A stretch of DNA of 64,000 nucleotides from Microcebus murinus (taxonomy: Eukaryota; Chordata; Mammalia; Primates; Cheirogaleidae): assembly GCF_040939455.1 (NCBI RefSeq), contig NC_134106.1:43670001-43734000 (forward strand), given 5' to 3'. Shown one piece after another: positions 35,601-45,549 of the stretch; the stretch's first letter is position 1, and each line of letters starts with the position of its first letter. A model generated the notes under the pieces. The model did not search any database, was not told the DNA's origin, and saw only the letters and a list, made by a program, of their open reading frames with translations. A program made the position numbers and the translations under genes.

Positions 35601-36404
35601 TGTTAAGGACAGGTGTAGGTGGGCAATGTTAACCACAGGAAAAGAGGAGGAGGGCAAAAATGAAGAGGCCAATGAGCATGTAGAACCTAACCCACAGTGG
35701 CAGTTAGGGACTTTTGCTGGCCAGGAGCATGGACAGCAACTAGGAGCTCATGTCCAAAAGTGACCTTTTCCTCATTAACATATATTAGCATAGTAAAAAT
35801 TATACCTACCAACACCGTGACAGTTTACAAATGTCATGGCAACCCCTGGAAGTCACCCTATAAGGATAAAATTGGGGAGGGCCCTTCACTCTAAGAGCTC
35901 TCCACCCTTTTTCCAGGAAAATAATGAATATTCTACCTACCATTTAGACCAGGGGTCCTCAAACTTTTTAAATAGGGGGCCAGTTCACTGTCCCTCAGAC
36001 CGTTGGAGGGCTGTTGGAGAGTGTGGAGCACATTCCACACATGCGCACTGTGGGCCCGGGACGAGTCGGCTGCTAAGCAGGACAGGCAACAGAGGCAAAA
36101 ACACCCAGTGGGCTAGATAAATGTCCTTGGGTTTGAGGATGCCTGATTTAGACTATCAAAAGGCATACACATAAAAGCAGAAGTCTGGTAAAATCCCAGC
36201 ATCTTCTCCAGTTGCTGAGATAGACCCTTTTTCCCTCAGGAAATGTACTTTTGCTTCTATCTCTGTGCTGAAAAGCCTGCAATAAAAGCTGCTGGTGTGT
36301 AAGTGTTAAGCCTGTCATCACTGTGTAGCACCAGCCATGCTTGTGATTTTCCCAAGCAAGGACCAAAGAACTGGGACAATACCCTTCAAAAATCAACCCT
36401 AACA
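35601..36404 (+). mobile_element. ERV1-type solo LTR interrupted by a hAT MITE
   Basis: TGTTAACCACAGGAAAAGAGG, CAACACCGTGACAGTTTACA and ATGTCATGGCAACCCCTGGA are words shared with MER4/MER61-like class I LTRs. After the MITE (35950-36145) come CAGCATCTTCTCCAGTTGCTG and an AATAAA signal at 36281-36286. No internal region is attached. The 65-100 codon frames here are incidental. Confidence 0.55.
35950..36145 (+). mobile_element. hAT-superfamily MITE (OposCharlie-like), subfamily B
   Basis: 196 bp, starting CAGGGGTCCTCAAACTTTTT and ending GTTTGAGGATGCCTG, with a perfect 8-bp duplication ATTTAGAC at 35942-35949 and 36146-36153. It shares the first ~65 bp with the subfamily A copies, but the interior is different and GC-rich (GTGTGGAGCACATTCCACAC, ATGCGCACTGTGGGCCC, GCTAAGCAGGACAGGCAACA). 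No coding capacity. Confidence 0.9.
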
Positions 36405-37334
36405 TGAATGATGCAAACAAATGGCAGACTTCAAGAGTTGATGCTTCCATATGTATTATATTAACAATATTTTATTTTTCCAAGTATTAATATCTTCTTA
36501 CTTGAAATCCTTATCAATTCCATAAGAAATACAATGAAAAGTAGAAATAGCACATCAAGTCATTTTTTCTAGATAAAAGAAAGTTCATGGGAGGAATAAA
36601 ATATGCATATATACATAGATATGGATATGGATATACACATACTGATCCATTACACTTATTGCACACTAGTTGTAGAGGAGGTAAAGGATATATCAAGTAG
36701 ACAAAAACAAAAGAAAAAAAAACTAAAATTAGAGCACAAGTGGTAAGAAAATGTGAAAATCAGATTGCTCTGAAGACAAAAGCCAGGGGTCAGCATTGTA
36801 ATGATGATGCTGAGCCTTGGTATAAAAGCAAAAGAGGAGAAGTGAAGGCAGAATTCCTAGATTAAGCAGGGAACTCTGGAAGAGGACTAAAGATTTGTAA
36901 TATTCCATGCTGTAAGGTTGAAACGATTGCAAATCCTCTCTGAAGGAAGCTTCTACAATTTATAGGTTCTATAGGTATGTCTGTGTGTGTGTGTGTGTGT
37001 ATAATGCATATTTATAATAAAAGTCATCAAATATGCAATAACAAAAGCCAATACAAATATAAGTGAACAAAAGTATAGGCATTAGTTATAGACATCTGAG
37101 AATTGGAGGTATTATAATTATCAGCTAGAGATTATAAAATATCTATGTATGAGACGTTTAAAGAAGTAAAATAATAGCATTTTTTAAATTAGCAAATAAT
37201 AGGATACTATCAATAGTGGTGAGACAAACCTGAAAAAAATAACTAAATAGAAGTTTTAGAAATGAAATAAAATATATTATTTAAATAAAAATATGTAATA
37301 GGTTAAATCTCAGAATAGGCAAAAGGAAATAATT
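36405..37334. other. unrecognised, with GT microsatellite
   Basis: A (GT)n run lies at about 36978-37001 and a GATATG-rich tract at 36617-36640. No repeat family or gene is recognised. Confidence 0.4.
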
Positions 37335-37940
37335 TACAGATTCAAAGCAATCACCATCAAAATACCAATGTCATACTTCACAGACTTAGAAAAGATAATT
37401 CTATTCTTTGTTTGGAACTAGAAAAGAGTCTAAATTGCTAAAGCAATCTTAAACAAAAAGAGCAAATCCAGAGGCATCACATTACCAGACTTCCTACTAC
37501 AGGGCTATGGCAACCAAAACAGCTTGGTATTGGTACAAAAATAGAGACATAGAACAATGGAACAAAAATAGAGGACCCAGATATAAAACCACCTCCCTAT
37601 ATCTGACTAGTCTCTGACAAAGCAAACAACAATGTATACTGGAGAAAATAAGCCCTAGTCAATAAATGGTGCTGGGAAATTGGATAGCCACATGCAGAAG
37701 AATGAAACAGGACCACTCACAAAAATTAATTCAAGATGGATAAAAGACTTCACTCTAAGGCATAAAATCATAAGAGTTCTGCAGGAAAATGTAGGAAAGA
37801 CTCTAACAGCCTAAGCAAAGAATTTATGACAAAAAAGACCCCAATAGCAGTCATGACAACAACAAAAATTAATTAGTAGGATTTGATTAAACTAAAAAGC
37901 TTTTGCACAGCTAAGGAAAAAACCAACAGAGCAAATATAC
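37335..37940 (+). mobile_element. L1 ORF2 region, sense, left segment of a nested insertion
   Basis: CAATCACCATCAAAATACCA, AGAGGCATCACATTACCAGA, CAGCTTGGTATTGGTACAAA, AATAAATGGTGCTGGGAAAT and AAAAGCTTTTGCACAGCTAA are ORF2 in sense order. It stops at 37940, where a MER30-like transposon is inserted, and continues at 38825. Confidence 0.85.
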
Positions 37941-38824
37941 CAGTGGTCTCCAACCTTTTTGGCACCAGGGACCAATTTCATGGAAGATAATTTTCCATGA
38001 TCTCAGGGTGGGGGGGGGTAGTTTGGGATGATTCAAACACATTTATTTTGTGCTTTATTTCCATTACTATTACATTGTAATATATAATGAAATAATTGTA
38101 CAATTCACCATACTGCAGAATCAGTGGGAGCTTGGAACTGGTTTTCTTGCAACTAGCTGGTCCCATCTGGGGTGATGGGAGACAGTAACTGATCAGATAC
38201 AAGGTAGAACTCAAATGGTGATCTGAGTGATGGGGCACAGCTTTAAATATACTGTATTTCGCTGAAAATAAGACCTACTCATAAAATAAGCCCTAGCAGT
38301 ATTTCTAAGCATTTGTGTAATATAAGCCCTACCCCAAAAATAAGACCTAGTGATGGGCATGGCTACACAGTGTATCTGCACAACCCATGCATTGGATTGT
38401 ATCTGTACAACCCATACCATCACGGAGCGGTAAAGAAGATGAGTAGCCCTTCTCATCTGCCCCATGAGAGCTCTATTGCTCAACATGAGGGATTGGGGCC
38501 AATGGTTCTAAAGGAAATAAACTTGCAAGAAATTCAGGATGGAATTGGGGTTTGGAGAGTTATGATGATGTTCCAGAAGATGACTTAACTATATTTGAAT
38601 AAATGTAGATTGCTGTACAGTACTTAAAAAAATAACACATCCCCTGAAAATAAGGCCTAGGGTGTCTTCTTGAGGAAAAATAAATATAGGACTCTGTCAT
38701 TTTTGGAGAAACATGGTAAATGATGCTTTGTTCACTTATCCGCTATTCACCTCCTGCTGTGCAGCCCATTCCTAAGCGGCCACAGATCGGTACCAGTTTG
38801 TGGCCCTAGAGTTGGGGACCACAG
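37941..38824. mobile_element. MER30/Charlie12-like hAT element, itself interrupted
   Basis: Starts CAGTGGTCTCCAACCTTTTT and ends TTGGGGACCACAG. Flanking 8-bp duplications AAATATAC (37933-37940) and AAATAGAC (38825-38832) match at 7 of 8 positions. A mariner-like element occupies 38252-38716, so the host element itself is about 420 bp. Family name is from memory. Confidence 0.85.
38252..38716. mobile_element. Tc1/mariner-like non-autonomous element inside the MER30-like element
   Basis: Left end TACTGTATTTCGCTGAAAAT and the reverse complement of the right end TACCATGTTTCTCCAAAAAT are imperfect inverted repeats with TA on both sides (38250-38251 and 38717-38718), as for mariner target duplication. 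The interior repeats AATAAGACCTA / AATAAGCCCTA several times near both ends. It carries 91-codon frames on both strands (38211-38486 and 38313-38588) that match nothing I know. Confidence 0.75.
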
Positions 38825-39925
38825 AAATAGACAACCTACATTATGGGAGAAAATATATGCAAGCTACACATCTGATAAAAGGCTAATATCCAAAATTTAC
38901 AAAGAACTCAAGCAAATCAGCAAGAGAAAAACGAATAATCCTATTAAAAATTGGTCAAAAGACATGAACAGAAACTTCTCAAAAGCAGAAAGACAAATGG
39001 CCAGTAAATATATGAAACAATGTTCAACATCATTAATCATCAGGGAAAACCAAGTTAAAACCACAATGAAATACCATCTTACCCCAGTTAGATTGGCTTT
39101 TATTAATTCAAAAACAGCAGATGCTGCAGAGAGAAAGGAATACTTATGCAATGTTTGTGGGACTGCAAATTAGTACAACCCTTATAGCATGGCGATTTCA
39201 CAAAGAAGTAAAACTAGATGTATTATTTGATCCATCAGTCCCACTATTGGGTATCTACCCAAAGGAAAAGAAGATTTGTCATCAAAAAGACACCTGTACT
39301 TGAATATTTATTGCAGCACAATTCACCATTGCAAAGATGTGGAATCAACCCAAGTGCCCATCAATTCATGAGTGGGTTAATAAAATGTAGTATATGTATA
39401 CCATGGAGTACTACTCAGCCATAAAAAAGATGAATTAATACCTTTTGCAATAATCTGGATGGAACTGGAGATAATTCTCCTTAGTGAAGCACCTCAAGAA
39501 TGGAAAAACATTAGCCGGGCACGGTGGCACATGCCTATGCATCCCAGCTACCCAGCAGGCTGAGGCAGGAAGATTGCTTGAGCCCAGGAGTTTGAGGTTG
39601 CTGTGAGCTAGGCTGATGCCACAGCACTCTAGCCCAGGCAAGAGAGTGAGACTCTGTCTCAAAAAAAAAAAGGGGGGGGGGACAAATACCACATGTACTC
39701 ATTACTAAATCAGAACTAACTGATGAGCACATATCTGCACAGTGGTAAGTAAAACTCAGTGGAAATCAAGTGGGGGGCAGGGGAAAAAACCTACTTAATG
39801 GGTACAATGAACACTCTTTGGATGATGAGCAAACCTATATAGCCAGGTCTTTAGCATTACAAAAACAATACATGTAACCTAAAACATTTGTACCCCCCTT
39901 AATATTTTGAAATACAAAAAAAGAA
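38825..39925 (+). mobile_element. L1 ORF2 end and 3' UTR, right segment
   Basis: Continues the L1 from 37940: ACCTACATTATGGGAGAAAA, CAACATCATTAATCATCAGG, AAATACCATCTTACCCCAGT, GGGTATCTACCCAAAGGAAA, ACCATGGAGTACTACTCAGC, then the 3' UTR GGGGGGCAGGGGAAAAAACC and end CTTAATATTTTGAAATACAA. An Alu right arm is inserted at about 39511-39681. Confidence 0.85.
39511..39681 (+). mobile_element. strepsirrhine Alu right arm inserted in L1
   Basis: TTAGCCGGGCACGGTGGCAC through GTTGCTGTGAGCTAGGCTGA to GAGACTCTGTCTC, followed by A11 and then G10 (39661-39681). Only the right arm is present. The L1 reading continues directly after it (ACAAATACCACATGTACTC). No convincing target duplication beyond ACA is seen. 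Confidence 0.85.
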
Positions 39926-40089
39926 GAATGCTAGACTTCTCACAATCATTTCTAGCTTAAAGAAATACAACTCTAAGGAACACCAAATTAAATAATAAAT
40001 ATTAAACAAACATGAACAGTTCCCTGTTTCTTGGTTAACAGTATTTATCAAATTTTAGAGCTAAATGGAATTGGAAGTTCCCAATCTTA

Positions 40090-40480
40090 CTATGAGCTGA
40101 CTTTTGTGTCCCTACTCCCTCCCCAGATTTATATGTCAAAGTTTTAGGCCTTAGTAGCTCAGAGTATGACTGTATTTGGAGATATGGTCCTTAAAAGATA
40201 ATTGAGCTAAAAAGAGGTCATTAAAGTAGGTACTAAATCCAATATTACTATGTCCTTATCAGAAGAGGTGATTAGGAGACAGATAAGTACAGAGGGAAGA
40301 CCATGTGAAGACAGAGATGATTACCATCTACAAGCCAAAGAAAGAGCCCTCAGAACAAATTAACTCTGCAGACAACTTAATCTTGCATTGCTAGCCGCAA
40401 GGATTTTGAGAAAATAAATTCCTATTGTTTAAGAAATGCAAATTGTAGTACTTTGTTATGGCAGCCCTGGCAAATGAATA
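40090..40480 (+). mobile_element. MLT1-type MaLR LTR
   Basis: TGTGTCCCTACTCCCTCCCC, GTATTTGGAGATATGGTCCT, GAGCTAAAAAGAGGTCATTA, TACTATGTCCTTATCAGAAG and TGTTATGGCAGCCCTGGCAA...GAATACA are MLT1 LTR blocks in order. No internal region. Confidence 0.75.
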
Positions 40481-40502
40481 CAAATCCTATTTTCTTGTTA
40501 TT

Positions 40503-40537
40503 TGCTGCTGCTATTGCTGCTGCTGCTGTTGTTATTG
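40503..40537. repeat. short GCT/GTT trinucleotide repeat
   Basis: TGCTGCTGCTATTGCTGCTG continues as CTGCTGTTGTTATTG. Short and interrupted. 40538-42550 contains no recognised repeat apart from the microsatellite below, and the 124-codon minus frame at 40620-40994 is unsupported. Confidence 0.8.
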
Positions 40538-41245
40538 AAATTGATGTCCAAAGAGCACAAATGACCTAACCAAAGTAACAAAGCAAGTTACTAGAAGAGC
40601 TGGGATAGAACCCAAGTTCCTAAAACTCAATCTCATTTCTAAATAAAAATCCAAATGTATGGCACAGAAAAATAAAAGGATGAATGTTCTGCTGAATGGT
40701 AGGATAAAAAAGCTCATTTTTTTGTAAAATCCCAGAAGATGCTCCTAGTAATCCACAGCGCACCATTTGAAAATCAGTACATTGAGAGGGCTGACATTCT
40801 ACACCAATATTATTAGAGAAGCTTGTGAAATAAATTGGTTTAGAACCTCCCCTTTTAACAATAGACAATAAGTCAAGTATGACTATAGAAAATGAACACA
40901 CATTGGGGGAGAAATATTTTCTGTAACTGATGAAACAAGATATAGAGGTTAATTGTACCATTTGAAAATAGAAATGTAACCAATAGAGAAACAAAAATGT
41001 TTTGTAACTGTACCAGAAGGAAGGAGAAGGGGTGATAGAGGGTATAGTTAAACTAAATCTTTAGCAGAGTAGGAAGCTTAATGTTTAAATCCAGAAATAA
41101 CTACATAAACATTTATTGATGAGGTGAAAATAACCACCAGAAGGAACCAGAAATAGTCAGCAATCATTGCCTATGGAGCTCTGGGAGAAGAGGTGGAGAA
41201 GCCTGGGGCAGGAGACTGCTCATTATAAGCACTCCTGCAGTAGTG

Positions 41246-41247
41246 CA

Positions 41248-41321
<74 letters not shown>
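41246..41321. repeat. compound GT/AT/GT microsatellite
   Basis: GTGTGTGT, then an uninterrupted (AT)n, then a long (GT)n. Likely polymorphic. The 83- and 71-codon frames across it are simple-sequence artefacts. Confidence 0.95.
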
Positions 41322-41322
<1 letters not shown>

Positions 41323-42550
41323 CTGTGTGACTTTTTCTTAAATAAAAAGGAGGAGGAGGAGAAACCAATGAAGAGAAAGCTTTCATTGAGTTTATCTTCC
41401 TCTTCCTATATCCACTAAAGGGAATAGTAAAGTCTATTAATACACACTAAAAAATATAATTCAAAAAAGAATCACTAATTTGTTCTATGCTGACTTCTAT
41501 TAAGATACAGAGGCCATCAAGCCTCTTCCCAGTCTTCCCTAAAGTAAGTTTTACCAAGCCAGAGAATCCCACTCTCTGGCCTGTTGGGCATAAAGTCAAA
41601 TCAAATCAGTCAAACCAAATCTATCCCCTCCTGTGACCCTTGTACCTCCCACTGCCCCCCGCCATAAAGAAATGTTTTTAAAACACACATATGAAGCACT
41701 TTATATACTAGGGTGGAATCTATAAGTCCTCTGAAGTAGAAGACATCAAATTTCTACAAAATTTCATTTTGGTGCTAGAAATTCAATTCCAGACCACTCC
41801 ATTACTTATGTTTCTTTCCTGGGCTGTTGAAGAATTGAAACAAACTATGTATTTTGTTTTCCCCTTAAATATGAAGGTAAACAAGAATTGGCAAATCTGC
41901 TTTCTTAATAAGAAAGTCATGAAGGATATATTAAATATCATAAGATAACCCAAAAATCTATCTCCCCTTTAAGGATGTTAACATCAACTGTAAAAACAGT
42001 TTATTGAAAATTACATGCCAACACACAAAATAAGATTATAAACTTTTGATAAATTTTCTGTCATAAATTGGCAGAATAGAAAGTACTTTTAATAACATTT
42101 GCTTTTCTGGAATAACTTCTGCATGCAATATAAAGATGGTTGTTATGTTTCAACCTCAAGTATCAGTTAAGGACCAGAGCAGTATTTGCCAAAACAATAT
42201 ATAACATGCAAGGAGGATAAATTCACAAGCCAGCTAATTTTAATAATATTGAAGAAAACATCTGTAGGCTATCTTCAGACTGGGAAACTGAAAGTAATAT
42301 GAATCCAGTATGTCTATGTAACTAAGTTAGAGCTGTCAATATGCAGTACAAGCTTGGTTCGTCACAACAAAAAAATAATCCATAAAACACATGCTCTCTC
42401 TTGCCTTGATATATAAGGAAAACAATATGCATTGTCCTACCATAATCCACCATATTACAACTGTCTGAGCAATGCATTCTCCACAGGGACATTTCCATTT
42501 GGCTCCCTTCTTTCTGAGGTATTGCCAATTTTGTTGAACTATTTATAAGT
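41322..42550. other. unrecognised interval
   Basis: About 1.2 kb with no repeat family, RNA gene or exon-like structure that I can name. Confidence 0.4.
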
Positions 42551-42916
42551 TTTCACTCCCAACCTTTTTGACACCAGGGACCAGTTTCATAGAAGATAAG
42601 TTTTTCCACAGACCAGGGTTGGGGGGCGGGGTAGGAAGGTGAAGCGCTACCTCAGCTCCACCTCAGATCATCAGGCCTTGAATTCTCATGAGGAGCGTGC
42701 AGCCCCTCGCATGCGCAGTTTGCAATGGGTTCCGGCTCCTATGAGGGTCTGAGCTGCTTCTGATCAGATGGTGGGGCGGGGCTTGGGAGGCAAGGCTAGA
42801 AGATGGGGCGGGGCTGTGGGTGCAGGTGGAGCTTTGATGGCCCTCCCTGCTGTGCGGCTGGGTTCCTGGCAGGCCATAGACCAATGCTGGCCTGCACCTG
42901 GAGGTTGGGGACCTTA
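42551..42916. mobile_element. MER30/Charlie12-like hAT element
   Basis: CCCAACCTTTTTGACACCAG, GACCAGTTTCATAGAAGATA, TCGCATGCGCAGTTTGCAAT, GTGCGGCTGGGTTCCTGGCA and GGAGGTTGGGGACC follow the same family as 37941-38824. This copy keeps the GC-rich middle (42660-42840) that the other copy lost. Both termini are degraded and no duplication is visible. Confidence 0.8.
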
Positions 42917-43013
42917 GCACTAAGTTCTTGTGACCCAAAGTAATTTAGAAACACCTTGGAGCCAGATGGAAATTTTAGGCAGAAAGTATGGTTTTGAAGT
43001 GGTGAGTTCTCTT

Positions 43014-43554
43014 TTTTATTATTTTTAATCAACACATATTAATAATTCCACATATTTATGGGATACAATGTGATGTTTCAATACATGTATACAATGTGTA
43101 ACGATCAAATCAGACTAATTGGCATATCCATCACAATAAACATGTATCCTTTTTTTGTGGTGGAAACATTCAATAACCTCTATTATACCTATTTTGAGAT
43201 ATACACTACTTTATTGCTGACTATAATCAACCTTACTGCGCAATAGGCCACCGTAACTATGTTTCCTTTTTAACTGTAACTTTGTACTGATTGAGGAACC
43301 TCCCCTGCCCCCATCTCCAGTAACCTGTTCTAGTCACTACTTCTATGATATCAACATTTTTAGATTCCACAGGAGTGAGAACATACAGTTTTTGTCTTTC
43401 TGTGTCTGGCTCATTTCGCTTAACATACATAATGTCCTCCAGGTTCAAAAAATATGAAATGCTTCATGAATTTAGGTCTCATCCTTGTACAGGGACCATA
43501 CTAATCTTCTCTATATGGTTCCCATTTTAGTATATGTGCTGCCAAAGCAAGCAC
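43014..43554 (-). mobile_element. U6 snRNA/L1 chimeric retroinsertion
   Basis: On the minus strand the insertion reads full-length U6 (43554-43447), then the last part of L1 beginning GAACCTGGAGGACATTATG, then the L1 3' UTR and a T-interrupted A-rich tail at 43014-43029. TGGTGAGTTCTCTT (43000-43013) and TGATGAGTTCTCTT (43555-43568) are target duplications matching 13 of 14, enclosing the whole chimera as one event. The L1 part resembles an L1PB/L1MA-age 3' end. The 63-codon frame at 43257-43448 is L1 sequence. Confidence 0.93.
43447..43554 (-). pseudogene. U6 snRNA pseudogene (5' partner of the chimera)
   Basis: Minus strand starts GTGCTTGCTTTGGCAGCACA and continues through TATACTAAAATGGGAACC, GAGAAGATTAGTATGGTCCC and CATGAAGCATTTCATATTTTTT, colinear with the 107-nt U6 snRNA from its first nucleotide to its 3' U run. 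Several substitutions are present, including in the ACAGAGA-region (reads ATAGAGA). No upstream PSE or TATA element was sought successfully: the sequence beyond 43554 is the target duplication. It is therefore a retro-copy and not a functional pol III gene. Confidence 0.93.
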
Positions 43555-43568
43555 TGATGAGTTCTCTT

Positions 43569-45549
43569 AAAGTACCACATTTTGTGAAATAAATTTTAAA
43601 ATGACTAAAATAAAAAGTCTTTACTGTAGTAGCTCTCTGAGTGATAAGACATCATGGCAAAGATAAATACCAAAAAGTTGATAGACAAAAACACTATAGA
43701 CATAGTCTGAATGGCACATGAGACAGCACGTTCCTAAAGGTCCTAGTTGCTCATTTAGATACAAATTCTGAAACTGTTTCCAGTAGAAACTGTGTTCTCA
43801 GTCCCTGGCTACAATAAAAAATACCCACCAATGCCATCAAGCAAAACAAGTAGGCCTCTTTTGGGGCCTTGTGAGTATAAGGACTAAATTCTCAGGCATG
43901 CCAAAAATTGTTTTTTGTTTAAAGTTCACTTGTTAAGATATATGATATCCATCCTACCCCCATTCACCTTACCTCAATACTATTTTTATGTTTTCTGGTT
44001 CAAACAGGCTTTTCTTCAACCTCATACCTATCTAATCATATATCTATGATCTGGATAGATGAGCTATAGAATAGACATTTCTTCTGAATTATGGAACTTA
44101 AAGGAAAAATTACCAATTGGGTCACATCATCATATCCCTGCTCATAAAAGCTAGAAAGCAATCGTATGGTTTCTTGTTTTTGCTGCAGCAAAGATAGTAT
44201 CAGAATAATTACACAAGACTTCTATAGATGATTTTTTTTTTTTTAGAATTCTCCATCTTACCCTCAACTGAGGAAAAAACTCTTAGTTTGTTACTAGATA
44301 TAAAAGTGTAGGGAACTTTTAACTCATCAGATAAAAAATGTAATGTAGGCTATAGTTGCAGGTTCAGAAAACATGACAATATTCCTTAAGAGAGATTTAT
44401 TACCTTTTTGAATTACTTTCATTGATTTTTCTTGTCTACACACCCATGTTTCCTGCTGCACCACAATATTCTATTTTCTATTTGGATACTTATATTTACT
44501 ATGTGCCTACTACCAACTCATCATTAATAAATTTTTAATAGATTTTTAGGGTGACCTTAGCAAACCATGCCTTTGTTCCCTGCTTTAAGATGAACACTGC
44601 TTTCAAGTAATCTCTAAAGATAGGGCCAAGGTCAGCTTCTCTATTTTTAACACAAATAGGAAAATAAATTGCAGATTACAATGCAAACAAGGTTAAGTTT
44701 TATACTTCTATCTATAAAACAGTGTCTTAATATTCATACTGCTGGTTTTTAAAATATAATAACTTGACTTCAATGACTGGAGAAGAATATAAATAGATAA
44801 TAGATAATAATTAATAGATAAAATGAATACATCTGACTTTTAAAAAGCTAATTCTAATCAAAGGAGATGACTTAGACAAAGCTTAGAGTATAGTAGAATA
44901 CTAATATAGAGTATGCCATTCAGTAAACTTGTTAAATGTTATTGAATGAATGGTAATGATTCAACTAGACATTTGTTAAACCAAAAACCTGCTCAGAAAG
45001 GAAAGAAAAGTTTCTGGTAGCTATAAAGCCTGGCCCTAATTTGAGGCCACCTAAAATAAAAATATAGAAATTTTGGTGTGGCCACAGAACAATGACTCTT
45101 CATGTGGATAGAGATGACCTTAAAACACCTTAAGGAATGCCTCTTTAATCAGCAAAGAGAATATTTGATCATTTTAATCAGAATTGTTGGAGGAGACTTA
45201 GTACTCATCTTATTAATTTTTGTATTCAATATACCACTCTGCCTCCACCAAACTGACTATGGTCCATCAGTTCTGTTTGAACACCTTTAAGAACAAGGAG
45301 ATCACTTCCTGCCATTAGCCTAGTCAATTTGGACAAGTACATTCTTTCTTTTTTGACCCCCAAATCTATCTTCAACTAAGTTGACTGCATTTATTAATAT
45401 TTTTGCTTTGATTTCTATACATTTGCAGTGAGCTAAATACCATGAGATTTTTTTTCACATAAACTATTATGTCAGCCAGTCTCTTGGGTCTACTTGTGGA
45501 ATTTAGTGTGAAACTTTGCTTTGCTCCCTATTATTTAGGTCAATGTTAC
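43569..45549. other. unrecognised interval
   Basis: About 2 kb with no named repeat, apart from a T14 run at 44230-44244 and a weak L2-tail-like GTTATTGAATGAATGG at about 44938-44953. The 62-codon frame at 45102-45290 has no recognised homology. Confidence 0.4.

Noticed and set aside
40620..40994. 124-codon minus-strand frame
   Set aside because: No recognised domain, AT-biased composition and no exon signals.
41167..41418. 83-codon frame with CVCVCV repeats
   Set aside because: Translation of a GT microsatellite.
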